From Barnesiella sp. (lineage in GTDB: Bacteria; Bacteroidota; Bacteroidia; Bacteroidales; Muribaculaceae), in assembly GCA_014800945.1 (NCBI GenBank), contig JAAVFD010000028.1, positions 1-64,000 on the forward strand: a stretch of 64,000 nucleotides of DNA, in the 5' to 3' direction. The notes under the pieces are model-generated. The model made no database searches and was not told the DNA's origin. It was given only the letters and a program-made list of their open reading frames with translations. Every line of letters starts with the position of its first letter. The first letter of the stretch is position 1. A program made the translations under genes and the position numbers. Positions 8,447 through 15,928 of the stretch are shown piece after piece.

Positions 8447-11028
8447 GGAGATTGCTGATAATATTATGGTTGCTCTGTGTTGTCTCTGTTACCTCCGCGC
8501 AGCAGAGACAACTCAGCGGCACTGTCAGCAACAGTGATGGCGAACCGCTTGGGGGAGTATCGGTGAAGGTGATGAGCGGAAAGAGAATACGAACCTTCAC
8601 GCGCACATCCGGTACCGGTGACTACCTTATCAAGATACCTGAGGGAGACTCGCTTACATTGCGCTTCGAAAGGATGTCGTATGCCGCAATAGAACTACCT
8701 GTACCGTCTTCGGCACGGTTTGATGTAACAATGACTGAATCTCCTACAGAAATCAGGGAGGTTGTTATCAGCGCACCATCGGTTAAAGTTCGAGGCGACA
8801 CCTTGTCGTTTAACGTGGCGGCGTTTATCGGTAAGGGCGATGTGTCGCTGGAAGATGCCTTGAAGAAAATTCCTGGTATTTCGGTTGCCTCAAACGGGGC
8901 TATCCGGTACCTGGGCAAAGATATCAGCAAATTTTATGTGGAGGGGTTGGATATGCTCGGCGGGAGATACTCACTTGCAACAAGGAATCTGCCAGCGGAC
9001 TATGTGAGTGCTGTGGAGGTTATATCCAATCACAACGAGCGAAAAATGGATGCCGGCAAGCATAGCGACAATGTAGCGCTTAATGTGAAACTGAAATCGT
9101 CGGTGAAAATCCGTCCGGTAGGTACCTATGAAGGTGGACTCGGCTATGTTGACAAGCGTGCGCTCTACCACATATCAGGCACAGCGATGGTTTTCCGTCC
9201 CAAGCTGCAGACGCTCGTTAATGTTAAGGGCGGTAATATTTCAGGTTTTGCTTCCTCCGATATGATAGTGCATTATGGGGGTAATAATGAGAGTTCCAGG
9301 GCAGAGGAAATACTTCCCGGTGCAAGTACCGGTCGCGCTCCGGTGAATCAGCGACGCTACGAAAATGTAAGAGACTGGCTGGTAAGTGCGAACAGTATAT
9401 TGAAAACCTCTAAGGACGCAACAATGAGAATCAATGCTTCCTACGCATCGAATCACAGTGGTTTCAGCTATTCCACACTCACGGAATATTTTGCCGGGGG
9501 AGATAATCTGAGTATAGAAGAGGTGATTTCACCGTCCATAGTCACAGATAAGCCTTCGCTGGAGGTGGATTATACCTTAAATGCCGATAATAAATATCTT
9601 AAAAACACTCTTAAAGCGTCCGGAGAAATCTCACGGCAGAAGCTTGGGGTGATGAGCAACGGAGTGCCATTGAATCAGCAGCGGCGGATGAGAAGTGTCA
9701 GTATCAGTGATTATTTCAATTTTTCAACTAAGATAGGTAATAAAAAGTGGAATTTTGACACCCGAATAAATTATAATAATAATCCGCTCACACGCCTGTC
9801 CATTTCGCACGGATACGGCTCGAATATACCCGCAGGCACTCAGACTGTAAAGAATTCCTCCCTGTCAGTGACTCAGAGTGGTTATGCCTCATGGAAATTC
9901 AACAAATCTTCGTTGTATCTGCCTGTGAGCGTGAGGTACGAGTATTGCGATATCTACACAGGGTTATTCAAGGACACGGAAGCATACACTAACAGGATAT
10001 CAGCCAATATTTCTAAAATCAGTATCAGTCCGTCATACAGCTATGAACTTCCGGGGAATAAATTGGAGATAAGAGCAACAATGCCTGTGGTGCTTAATAT
10101 AATCAGGGGAGACAATCGTGCCACCGGGGAAAGCATGAATGTTACCCGCCCGAACCTTACTCCGGATATCTATCTGTTTTACAAGTTTAACGGAAACTCC
10201 GAGCTGAACTTCAGCGGCGGTTACAATTTCAGAGTAGGTGATATTCTGTCGCTCCTCGGTAATCCCGTACAGACTTCTTTCAGAAACCTCGTTACCCGTT
10301 CCGGCATAATTGCCCGAACAAGAGGCTGGCAGGGCAATCTGGGCTACAAATATCAGCGCCCGTTTGACTATTGGTTCATACGCACAAGTCTGACGTACTC
10401 TTCCACCAAACGTAACACTATGTCATCAAGCTACATAACGGAAGGTGAGACTTATATCACGGATATCCTTTCGCCAAACTCAACAGATGCGGCAAATGCC
10501 ACGGTTACTTTATCAAAGACCTTTAACCGGATAAAAACCAAAATAGATGGTTCAGTTTCAGGTACCTGGTCAAGAAGGGAGACCGTTCAGCAAAACATAC
10601 CCGTGAGATATTACGGAAGGGGCATTACCGGAAGAGTGACAGTTGACTGCACTCCTGTCAGATGGATGTCGTTCAGCTGGATGCCCGGAATATCCTATAC
10701 CGTTTCATCCTACTTGAAGCAAAGCAGTTCCTACACCGATTTCAACGAGAACTTCCGGCTATCGTTCTTTCCGGTTAGAGGAGTTCAAATAATAGGAGAG
10801 CTGGAGCATGTGCGCACTCCGGTGAGTGATGGGGTATATAAAAATATTGCTTTGCTGGACTGCTCCGTGGTTTGGAAAAATGGAAAATGGAGATTGACGC
10901 TGTCTCTGGACAATATCCTGAACCGTAAGCATTACCGCTATACGGTGTTCAGCGGGCTTGACACCCGCCATATCGATTACACTCTCAAAGGCCGCTGCTC
11001 TGTAGCATCTGTTGCCTTTACACTGTAA
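8443..11028 (+). CDS. TonB-receptor-like outer-membrane protein with carboxypeptidase-regulatory domain
   Basis: An 861-residue outer-membrane protein with a signal peptide (MRRLLIILWLLCVVSVTSAQQ). A carboxypeptidase-D regulatory-like beta-sandwich spans about 22-90 (RQLSGTVSNSDGEPLGGVSV). A plug-like region runs from about 100 to 215 (ISAPSVKVRGDTLSFNVAAF, then LEDALKKIPGISVASNGAI). A long C-terminal part alternates polar and aromatic residues as in a beta-barrel and ends with VASVAFTL. It lacks an obvious SusD partner, so it is not a classical polysaccharide utilisation pair. The family often follows a GLPGLI gene. Cargo, if it is a transporter, is unknown. It is the last gene of the blaI operon. 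Confidence 0.85.
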   Translation: MRRLLIILWLLCVVSVTSAQQRQLSGTVSNSDGEPLGGVSVKVMSGKRIRTFTRTSGTGDYLIKIPEGDSLTLRFERMSYAAIELPVPSSARFDVTMTESPTEIREVVISAPSVKVRGDTLSFNVAAFIGKGDVSLEDALKKIPGISVASNGAIRYLGKDISKFYVEGLDMLGGRYSLATRNLPADYVSAVEVISNHNERKMDAGKHSDNVALNVKLKSSVKIRPVGTYEGGLGYVDKRALYHISGTAMVFRPKLQTLVNVKGGNISGFASSDMIVHYGGNNESSRAEEILPGASTGRAPVNQRRYENVRDWLVSANSILKTSKDATMRINASYASNHSGFSYSTLTEYFAGGDNLSIEEVISPSIVTDKPSLEVDYTLNADNKYLKNTLKASGEISRQKLGVMSNGVPLNQQRRMRSVSISDYFNFSTKIGNKKWNFDTRINYNNNPLTRLSISHGYGSNIPAGTQTVKNSSLSVTQSGYASWKFNKSSLYLPVSVRYEYCDIYTGLFKDTEAYTNRISANISKISISPSYSYELPGNKLEIRATMPVVLNIIRGDNRATGESMNVTRPNLTPDIYLFYKFNGNSELNFSGGYNFRVGDILSLLGNPVQTSFRNLVTRSGIIARTRGWQGNLGYKYQRPFDYWFIRTSLTYSSTKRNTMSSSYITEGETYITDILSPNSTDAANATVTLSKTFNRIKTKIDGSVSGTWSRRETVQQNIPVRYYGRGITGRVTVDCTPVRWMSFSWMPGISYTVSSYLKQSSSYTDFNENFRLSFFPVRGVQIIGELEHVRTPVSDGVYKNIALLDCSVVWKNGKWRLTLSLDNILNRKHYRYTVFSGLDTRHIDYTLKGRCSVASVAFTL

Positions 11029-11045
11029 CTCCGAAATCTTTTTTG

Positions 11046-11053
11046 TAACTTTG
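11046..11053 (+). promoter_or_regulatory. -7 element of the LOG gene, essentially leaderless
   Basis: TAACTTTG matches TAnnTTTG and ends only 4 bases before the ATG at 11058. A start site 5-8 bases past the box would fall on the start codon. Confidence 0.65.
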
Positions 11054-11057
11054 CAGC

Positions 11058-11615
11058 ATGGAGTTGCAAGATAAGGCAATATGTGTTTACGGAGCGTCAC
11101 GCGACAGCGTTGCAGATCGTTTCAAGCAGGATGCTTTTGCTGTTGGAGAGCTTGTTGCCCGTCAGGGGATGGCTCTTGTGAGCGGGGGCGGCCGCGGCGG
11201 TTTGATGGCGAGCGCAATCAATGGTGCTCTCAGTGCCGGTGGCAAAACCATTGGCGTTCTGCCTGAATTCATGGTGGAGAAAGGCTGGCAGCATGAGGGT
11301 CTCACCCAAATGATTACCTGCCCTGATATGCATACCCGTAAACGTACTATGGCTCAGATGAGCGCAGGTGTCATTGCTCTGCCTGGCGGAGTAGGCACTC
11401 TTGAGGAACTCCTGGAGATAATAACCTGGCGTCAGCTACACCTGTACTCCGGCACAGTGGTTATTCTAAATACAGACGGTTTTTATGACCCTCTTCTTGA
11501 GATGTTTGCAAAAATAAAGGCTCTTAAGTTCATGCGTCCTTCGCGCAACTCTCTCTGGATGGTGGCTGACTCTCCCGAAGCTGCCGTTGAAGGGGTTATA
11601 AGTCATCTTGGTTGA
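11058..11615 (+). CDS. LOG family protein (TIGR00730-type nucleotide phosphoribohydrolase)
   Basis: Rossmann-fold enzyme of the LONELY GUY family, which hydrolyses nucleoside 5'-monophosphates (in plants and some bacteria cytokinin ribotides) to base plus ribose-5-phosphate. Its 185 residues match the family's usual size. Visible signatures are VSGGGRGGLM at 41-50, MHTRKRTM at 90-97 and the catalytic PGGVGTLEEL at 108-117. The bacterial substrate is probably AMP or a related nucleotide. The promoter box lies 4 bp upstream of the ATG. The next gene begins 1 bp after the stop. Confidence 0.92.
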   Translation: MELQDKAICVYGASRDSVADRFKQDAFAVGELVARQGMALVSGGGRGGLMASAINGALSAGGKTIGVLPEFMVEKGWQHEGLTQMITCPDMHTRKRTMAQMSAGVIALPGGVGTLEELLEIITWRQLHLYSGTVVILNTDGFYDPLLEMFAKIKALKFMRPSRNSLWMVADSPEAAVEGVISHLG

Positions 11616-11616
11616 T

Positions 11617-12525
11617 ATGGGACAGTTTAACCAGACATCAATATATAATGAGGAACCGGAAATTATTATTATAAATACCGATTCCGGTGATCCGATAAAG
11701 TCATCTACAGGTGATTATGTCGGCATGATGTTTGGTTCCCATACCGAGCGGACACTTGATTACAGCCTTATCGAGGGCAAAGTATGCACATATTCGGATC
11801 TTCCCTCGGAGCCGGGTGCAATATCCTATAAATTGCCCTATTCCACCGGTTTTCCTACCGTTCCGCGCCCGGTGCTCCCGGGCTATGACACCGGTGTTGC
11901 GACTTATGTTTTCGGCATGTTTATTTTCGTGGCTCTCAATCTGCGTCACTATTCTTCTTTGCTGAAGGGTTTTATGCGGGATCTGTTTTCTATAAAGCCT
12001 GCGGAAAATGTGTTTGAAGATCATAAGGGCAGTGTTGTCGGTGTTGTGTTGTCTCTGATATTGTTTCTCTGTGTAAACGAGGGAATTGTACTGAACAATA
12101 TCGTGAAAATTCCTATGCTTGAGAATTATCCGAAAGTTGTGCCGATGATTGTTCTTGCGTGTGTTGCGGTGTGCTTCTATATCTGGCAGATTGTTGTGTA
12201 TAATTTCATCGGATATGTGTTTGCCCACAGCAAGGAAATGAAGCGGATATGGCTTCGCGGCTTCAATGCGTCCCAGGTACTTTTAGGGCTTATTCTGTGG
12301 GTTCCGGCACTGATAACTCTCTTTGATCCGACCAACTCAAAGATGATGCTGATAGTGTCGGCTTGTCTCTACGCAATCACACGTCTGATATTCATAGTAA
12401 AAGGTTTTAGAATTTTTTACACTAATATTTACTCGCTGATTTACTTTATTTTGTACTTTTGCAGCCTGGAAATCATACCTCTTCTTACAATATATAATAT
12501 CATTAATTATCTGACTCTTTCCTAA
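11617..12525 (+). CDS. DUF4271 membrane protein
   Basis: A 302-residue inner-membrane protein of a Bacteroidetes-specific family of unknown function. A soluble N-terminus of about 90 residues precedes six likely membrane segments: TYVFGMFIFVALNL, VVGVVLSLILFLCVNEG, VPMIVLACVAVCFYIWQI, QVLLGLILWVPALI, LIVSACLYAITRLIFIV and the C-terminal SLIYFILYFCSLEIIPLLTI. I chose the ATG at 11617, one base after the LOG stop. A TTG three codons earlier would overlap that gene. It precedes hemD, an arrangement I recall from other Bacteroidales. The DNA for its last transmembrane segment contains a promoter box for hemD (12454-12461). Confidence 0.85.
   Translation: MGQFNQTSIYNEEPEIIIINTDSGDPIKSSTGDYVGMMFGSHTERTLDYSLIEGKVCTYSDLPSEPGAISYKLPYSTGFPTVPRPVLPGYDTGVATYVFGMFIFVALNLRHYSSLLKGFMRDLFSIKPAENVFEDHKGSVVGVVLSLILFLCVNEGIVLNNIVKIPMLENYPKVVPMIVLACVAVCFYIWQIVVYNFIGYVFAHSKEMKRIWLRGFNASQVLLGLILWVPALITLFDPTNSKMMLIVSACLYAITRLIFIVKGFRIFYTNIYSLIYFILYFCSLEIIPLLTIYNIINYLTLS
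12454..12461 (+). promoter_or_regulatory. -7 element for hemD inside the DUF4271 gene
   Basis: TACTTTTG matches TAnnTTTG and lies within codons of the upstream gene, 91 bp before the hemD start. Confidence 0.5.
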
Positions 12526-12544
12526 CTATCTAACTCTACATAGC

Positions 12545-13285
12545 GTGAAAGTAAAGAAAATATTGGTTTCACAGCCAAAGCCATCTTCTGAGAAGTCGCC
12601 CTACTATGAAATTGCGAAAACTTATGGTGTAGATATCGTGTTCAGACCTTTCATCAAGGTGGAAGGACTGACATCTAAGGAGTTTCGTCAACAAAAAATA
12701 TCCATTCCCGAGTTTACGGCTGTAATCTTTACCGCCCGTACAGCTATTGATCATTTCTTCCGCCTTTGCGAGGAGATGCGCATAACGATTCCCGACACCA
12801 TGAAGTATTTCTGCACAACAGAGAGCATAGCTCTTTATCTTCAGAAATACACAGTTTACCGCAAGCGTAAAATTTTTCATGGTGAAACAGGTAAACTTGA
12901 AGAACTGATGCCCTTCATCATCAAGCACAACAAGGAGAAATTTCTCTATGCTGTGAGTGATGTTCATAAGGATGATACGAGTCTTTTGGATTCCAATAAC
13001 ATAAATTATACCAAGGCTGTAATGTATCGCACAGTGAGCAATGATTTCGGCCCGGATGAGGAATTTGATTACGATATGCTCATATTTTTCAGCCCCAACG
13101 GTATAGCGTCCTTATTGAAAAACTTCCCTAATTTCGAGCAGGGAGATATTCGTATCGGTTGCTTGGGCTCTACCACTGCAAAGGCTGTGAGAGATGCCGG
13201 ACTTCGTCTTGATATCGAGGCTCCCAACCCTCAGGCACCTTCCATGACAGCAGCACTTGAGAATTATCTCAAGAGTGAAAATTGA
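12545..13285 (+). CDS. hemD: Uroporphyrinogen-III synthase
   Basis: Cyclises hydroxymethylbilane to uroporphyrinogen III in tetrapyrrole synthesis (cytosol). The 246 residues resemble Bacteroidales HemD from the start: VKKILVSQPKPSSEKSPYYE at 3-22, VIFTARTAIDHFFRL near 59-73, MKYFCTTESIALYLQKY near 84-100 and a C-terminal IFFSPNGIASLLKNFP near 180. The start is a GTG at 12545; no ATG fits the conserved N-terminus. rnpA begins 3 bp after the stop, so hemD-rnpA-yidD-tatD form one unit. Confidence 0.9.
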   Translation: MKVKKILVSQPKPSSEKSPYYEIAKTYGVDIVFRPFIKVEGLTSKEFRQQKISIPEFTAVIFTARTAIDHFFRLCEEMRITIPDTMKYFCTTESIALYLQKYTVYRKRKIFHGETGKLEELMPFIIKHNKEKFLYAVSDVHKDDTSLLDSNNINYTKAVMYRTVSNDFGPDEEFDYDMLIFFSPNGIASLLKNFPNFEQGDIRIGCLGSTTAKAVRDAGLRLDIEAPNPQAPSMTAALENYLKSEN

Positions 13286-13288
13286 TTT

Positions 13289-13690
13289 ATGACCGGTAAC
13301 CGGCTATATAAGAAAGAGCGTCTATGCGGTAAAACTGCTATAGACGCTTTGTTTTTACCTGGGAGTGACAGGGAGTCGGTGATGGCTTATCCTTGGCGAG
13401 CTGTGTGGCGGGTGAATGATACGCGCCCGGTGAGCAATCCGCGTTTTCTTATCTCAGTGCCTAAGAAAAGGTTGCGCCATGCTGTAGATAGGGTTTTGAT
13501 GAGACGTCGCTGCCGCGAAGCCTACCGTCTTAACCGTAATCTGATTCCTGCCGACAGCAGAGCTGATATAGCCTTTATTTATGTTGGCACCGGACTGACT
13601 TCATATAGCGATGCCGAAAGGTCAGTGGTTAAGATACTGACTAAAATAACATCAAAACTAAATACCGATAAGGTCGATGGCACTGAGTAA
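13289..13690 (+). CDS. rnpA: Ribonuclease P protein component
   Basis: Basic protein subunit of RNase P, which helps the catalytic RNA remove 5' leaders from pre-tRNAs. Its 133 residues include an N-terminal [16 protein letters not shown] region and the central [14 protein letters not shown] followed by [13 protein letters not shown] near 62-83. This is the arginine-rich RNA-binding helix corresponding to the RNR motif, in a somewhat divergent form. It starts 3 bp after hemD and overlaps yidD by 14 bp, the conserved rnpA-yidD coupling. The RNase P RNA gene itself was not seen in this window. Confidence 0.92.
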   Translation: MTGNRLYKKERLCGKTAIDALFLPGSDRESVMAYPWRAVWRVNDTRPVSNPRFLISVPKKRLRHAVDRVLMRRRCREAYRLNRNLIPADSRADIAFIYVGTGLTSYSDAERSVVKILTKITSKLNTDKVDGTE

Positions 13691-13904
13691 GTATTTGCGA
13701 GGCATGGTCATAGCTCCCATACGCTTTTATCAGCTGTGCATCTCACCTATGTTTCCTTCCTGCTGCCGATTCACTCCCACTTGCAGCAGTTATGCCATCG
13801 AGGCAGTGAGCAAGCATGGTATTTTCAAAGGTCTGTGGCTTGCCGGTAAACGAATATTGCGTTGCCATCCGTGGGGCGGCAGCGGTTATGATCCTGTGCC
13901 GTGA
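13677..13904 (+). CDS. yidD: Membrane protein insertion efficiency factor YidD
   Basis: Small 75-residue inner-membrane-associated protein that assists YidC-dependent insertion. Diagnostic features are the amphipathic N-terminus ([19 protein letters not shown]), the cysteine motif [16 protein letters not shown] at 31-46 and the C-terminal [14 protein letters not shown] ending. It overlaps rnpA upstream and tatD downstream (GTGA overlap), so translation is probably coupled along the three genes. Confidence 0.95.
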   Translation: MALSKYLRGMVIAPIRFYQLCISPMFPSCCRFTPTCSSYAIEAVSKHGIFKGLWLAGKRILRCHPWGGSGYDPVP

Positions 13905-14524
13905 ATTATTCCAATCTTTCAGATGCCCATACGCACTCCTTGGCGAGCAATAACGGAATTATTGCTTTAGAGCCACGTGAGGCTCATTTTCAGGCGGGGA
14001 AGGTATATTCGGTCGGAATTCATCCGTGGAGCGTGTCAGGCGCGTCAGAGAGCGATTGGGCGCTTGTTGAGCGCCTTTGTGCGAATCCTCAGGTGATAGC
14101 AATAGGGGAGTCAGGGCTTGACCGGCTTCGTGGTGGCGATTTGCAGCGTCAGGCAGAAATCTTCACGCGGCATATCTCTTTGAGCGAATCTCTTAAGAAA
14201 CCGCTGATTATTCACAATGTCAGATGTTCGGCAGAGATTCTCGCGCTGAGGAAGACGAGCCGGGCGACTCAGCCCTGGATTCTTCACGGGTTTCGCGGAA
14301 ATGCGTTAACAGCGAAGCAATTTTGTGATTCCGGAATCATGCTTTCGTTCGGTGAAAAATTTCGGCCCGGTGTTCCTCAAAGTGTTCCGGAGGATATGAT
14401 TCTTGCTGAAACCGACATGTCATTACTGCCGATAGAGGAAATTGCCCTGAGTGTGTGTCCTGATAATCCGGATTTGCCCGGGCGTAATCTCCGCAGGCTC
14501 TTAAAGTTTACAGACCGTGAGTAA
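13901..14524 (+). CDS. TatD family metal-dependent hydrolase
   Basis: TIM-barrel metallohydrolase of the TatD DNase group. Its 207 residues are shorter than the usual roughly 260. Conserved blocks visible are DAHTHS at 8-13 (metal-binding HxH), VGIHPW near 43-48, [10 protein letters not shown] near 68-77 (metal-bridging Glu), PLIIHNVR near 105-112, ILHGFRG near 126-132 and ILAETDMS near 167-174 (metal-binding Asp). The short length comes from compact loops, not from loss of an active-site block. The start is a GTG overlapping the yidD stop. Physiological substrate is uncertain. Confidence 0.88.
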   Translation: MNYSNLSDAHTHSLASNNGIIALEPREAHFQAGKVYSVGIHPWSVSGASESDWALVERLCANPQVIAIGESGLDRLRGGDLQRQAEIFTRHISLSESLKKPLIIHNVRCSAEILALRKTSRATQPWILHGFRGNALTAKQFCDSGIMLSFGEKFRPGVPQSVPEDMILAETDMSLLPIEEIALSVCPDNPDLPGRNLRRLLKFTDRE

Positions 14525-14540
14525 AAAAAGTATGCCATAA

Positions 14541-14572
14541 TTTGGCTTGAAATAATGATTTTTATACTTTTG
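14541..14572 (+). promoter_or_regulatory. Promoter of a candidate small RNA
   Basis: TTTG at 14541-14544 is separated by 20 bp from TACTTTTG at 14565-14572, a near-ideal Bacteroidetes -33/-7 pair. Expected start is about 14577-14580. Confidence 0.7.
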
Positions 14573-14575
14573 CAG

Positions 14576-14686
14576 TGTAATTAAAGCGAAAGCAATTACA
14601 AGATAATATTAGAATAATAGTTGTTTTATAGATAATTGTGTATTTGAAGCTTAAGGATAGTCGTGAGACTATCCTTTCGTTTTTTG
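14576..14686 (+). ncRNA. Candidate small RNA of about 110 nt
   Basis: A promoter and an intrinsic terminator bracket roughly 110 nt with no open frame of note. The RNA would begin with a hairpin: TGTAATT at 14576-14582 pairs with AATTACA at 14594-14600, enclosing GC-GAAA-GC with a GNRA tetraloop. An A/U-rich unstructured middle follows, then the terminator hairpin at 14653-14676. It lies between tatD and a convergent DUF1016 gene. I do not recognise an Rfam family. An untranslated remnant of a lost downstream gene's leader is the main alternative. Confidence 0.55.
14653..14686 (+). terminator. Rho-independent terminator of the candidate small RNA
   Basis: AAGGATAGTC (14653-14662) and GACTATCCTT (14667-14676) form a perfect 10-bp stem with a GTGA loop, followed by TCGTTTTTT. 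The T run is on the plus strand only. Confidence 0.85.
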
Positions 14687-14691
14687 GGCAA

Positions 14692-15636
14692 CTATTCAGC
14701 GATTCCACCGTATTCTTTATCGGATTTGTCAGCTATCTCTTTATTAAAGGTTTTTATTTCGTCTGATATAAGTTGCTTAAGTTCTTTTTGAGGGACAATC
14801 AGTTTGTATTCGGCTACTCCGATTGGTTTTGTGAAACCGTCTAAAGCAAGCTCGACCTCCACATTGTCTTTCTCTGCACATAGTATTATGCCGATGGAGG
14901 GGTTTTCATCTTTGCCTTTTTCTAACTTATCAAGCAGCGACAGATAGACGTTCATCTTACCGACATACTCCGGCTTAAACTCGGAGATTTTAAGGTCTAT
15001 TGCGACCAGCGATCGAAGACCTCGGTGGAAGAAGAGCATATCTACTTTATAGTCCTTACCATTGTAACTCATTATGTGCTGATTGCCGATATATGTGAAA
15101 CCTTGCCCAAGCTCAAGTAGAAACTGCTTGATTTTTTCGACGAGCCTCCGCTCCAGTTCTAATTCAAGAATTGGCTCATTCACGCCTAAGAAGCCCATGC
15201 AATAGGAATCCTTAAATACCTCGTTAGCGTAAGCTGCCTGAACATGAGGGAGTGTCAAGGCAAAATTGTTAGAGGTATTTGTTACAGGTAATTGAGTGTG
15301 CATTCCCATATTGATGGCGTTAACCATCAGGTCTCGATTCCATTTTTTAGCGATTGTCTGCTCAGCATAATATAGGATTGCCTCGTCATCATCACCGAGT
15401 TTAGCAATCAGCTTATTTATATTCCACCACGGCAAAACTCCGACAGCGTGTCGGAGTTTTTGAGAAGATTCACGAAATCGCACATAGTACCGCTTCATAT
15501 CCCAAAGATTTGTAACCGACATACCCATCTTAGGATAGGCTGCCTTCAGATCTCCAGAGAGTCGTTTTACCACACTGTCACCATGTTTGCTATCAAGCTT
15601 ACGCTCATACAAAAGCTTGCCGATTTCCCAGCGCAT
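14692..15636 (-). CDS. DUF1016/YhcG-type PD-(D/E)XK nuclease, probably 5'-disrupted
   Basis: A 314-residue remnant of a DUF1016 protein: an N-terminal helical domain (MRWEIGKLLYERKLDSKHGD, then YYVRFRESSQKLRHAV) followed by a PD-(D/E)XK nuclease domain. The putative catalytic residues are in DYKVDMLFF and LVAIDLKISEF near 195-220. Family members are tied to mobile elements and possibly restriction or defence; the precise function is unknown. Upstream and in frame, codons from 15732 to 15649 read ...VIETAKSKATRAIVE, then TAA at 15648-15646, then SNEMRWEIG, a natural continuation of the family N-terminus. The gene therefore seems to carry a nonsense mutation, and the remaining ATG at 15636 may not make a functional protein. 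Confidence 0.75.
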   Translation of the reverse strand: MRWEIGKLLYERKLDSKHGDSVVKRLSGDLKAAYPKMGMSVTNLWDMKRYYVRFRESSQKLRHAVGVLPWWNINKLIAKLGDDDEAILYYAEQTIAKKWNRDLMVNAINMGMHTQLPVTNTSNNFALTLPHVQAAYANEVFKDSYCMGFLGVNEPILELELERRLVEKIKQFLLELGQGFTYIGNQHIMSYNGKDYKVDMLFFHRGLRSLVAIDLKISEFKPEYVGKMNVYLSLLDKLEKGKDENPSIGIILCAEKDNVEVELALDGFTKPIGVAEYKLIVPQKELKQLISDEIKTFNKEIADKSDKEYGGIAE

Positions 15637-15645
15637 TTCATTGGA

Positions 15646-15732
15646 TTATTCCACAATAGCACGAGTCGCTTTACTTTTTGCCGTTTCAATAACTGCGACA
15701 GCCTGTCGCAGCGTCGGGTAGTTTTCTCCAGT
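15646..15732 (-). pseudogene. Detached N-terminal coding fragment of the DUF1016 gene
   Basis: An open stretch of 28 codons in the same frame as the downstream nuclease, separated from it only by one TAA (15646-15648). It reads TGENYPTLRQAVAVIETA and on to AIVE. No start codon is visible before an earlier in-frame TAA at 15733-15735, so the original start may also have been lost or frameshifted (an adjacent frame reads VVKLEKTT). Confidence 0.5.
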
Positions 15733-15780
15733 TTAACAACCTACTATTTACATTGCCCTGTTTGGCTGAGAATATAAAGG

Positions 15781-15814
15781 AAAGAGACTGAACCGAATTT
15801 GGCTCAGTCTCTTT
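15781..15814 (-). terminator. Hairpin downstream of the fimbria-like operon
   Basis: AAAGAGACTGA (15781-15791) and TCAGTCTCTTT (15804-15814) form a perfect 11-bp stem, located 115 bp beyond the stop of the minus-strand operon. The T tract is weak on both strands. Confidence 0.5.
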
Positions 15815-15928
15815 TCTGTGATATTTCCGAGGTAATAGCCTTTCTCTACGAAACGCCAGAACCGGGGATAATATCAAATAGATAATTGCTTAAAAATATA
15901 ATATAAGGAATCGAATAAGTGCAATTTA

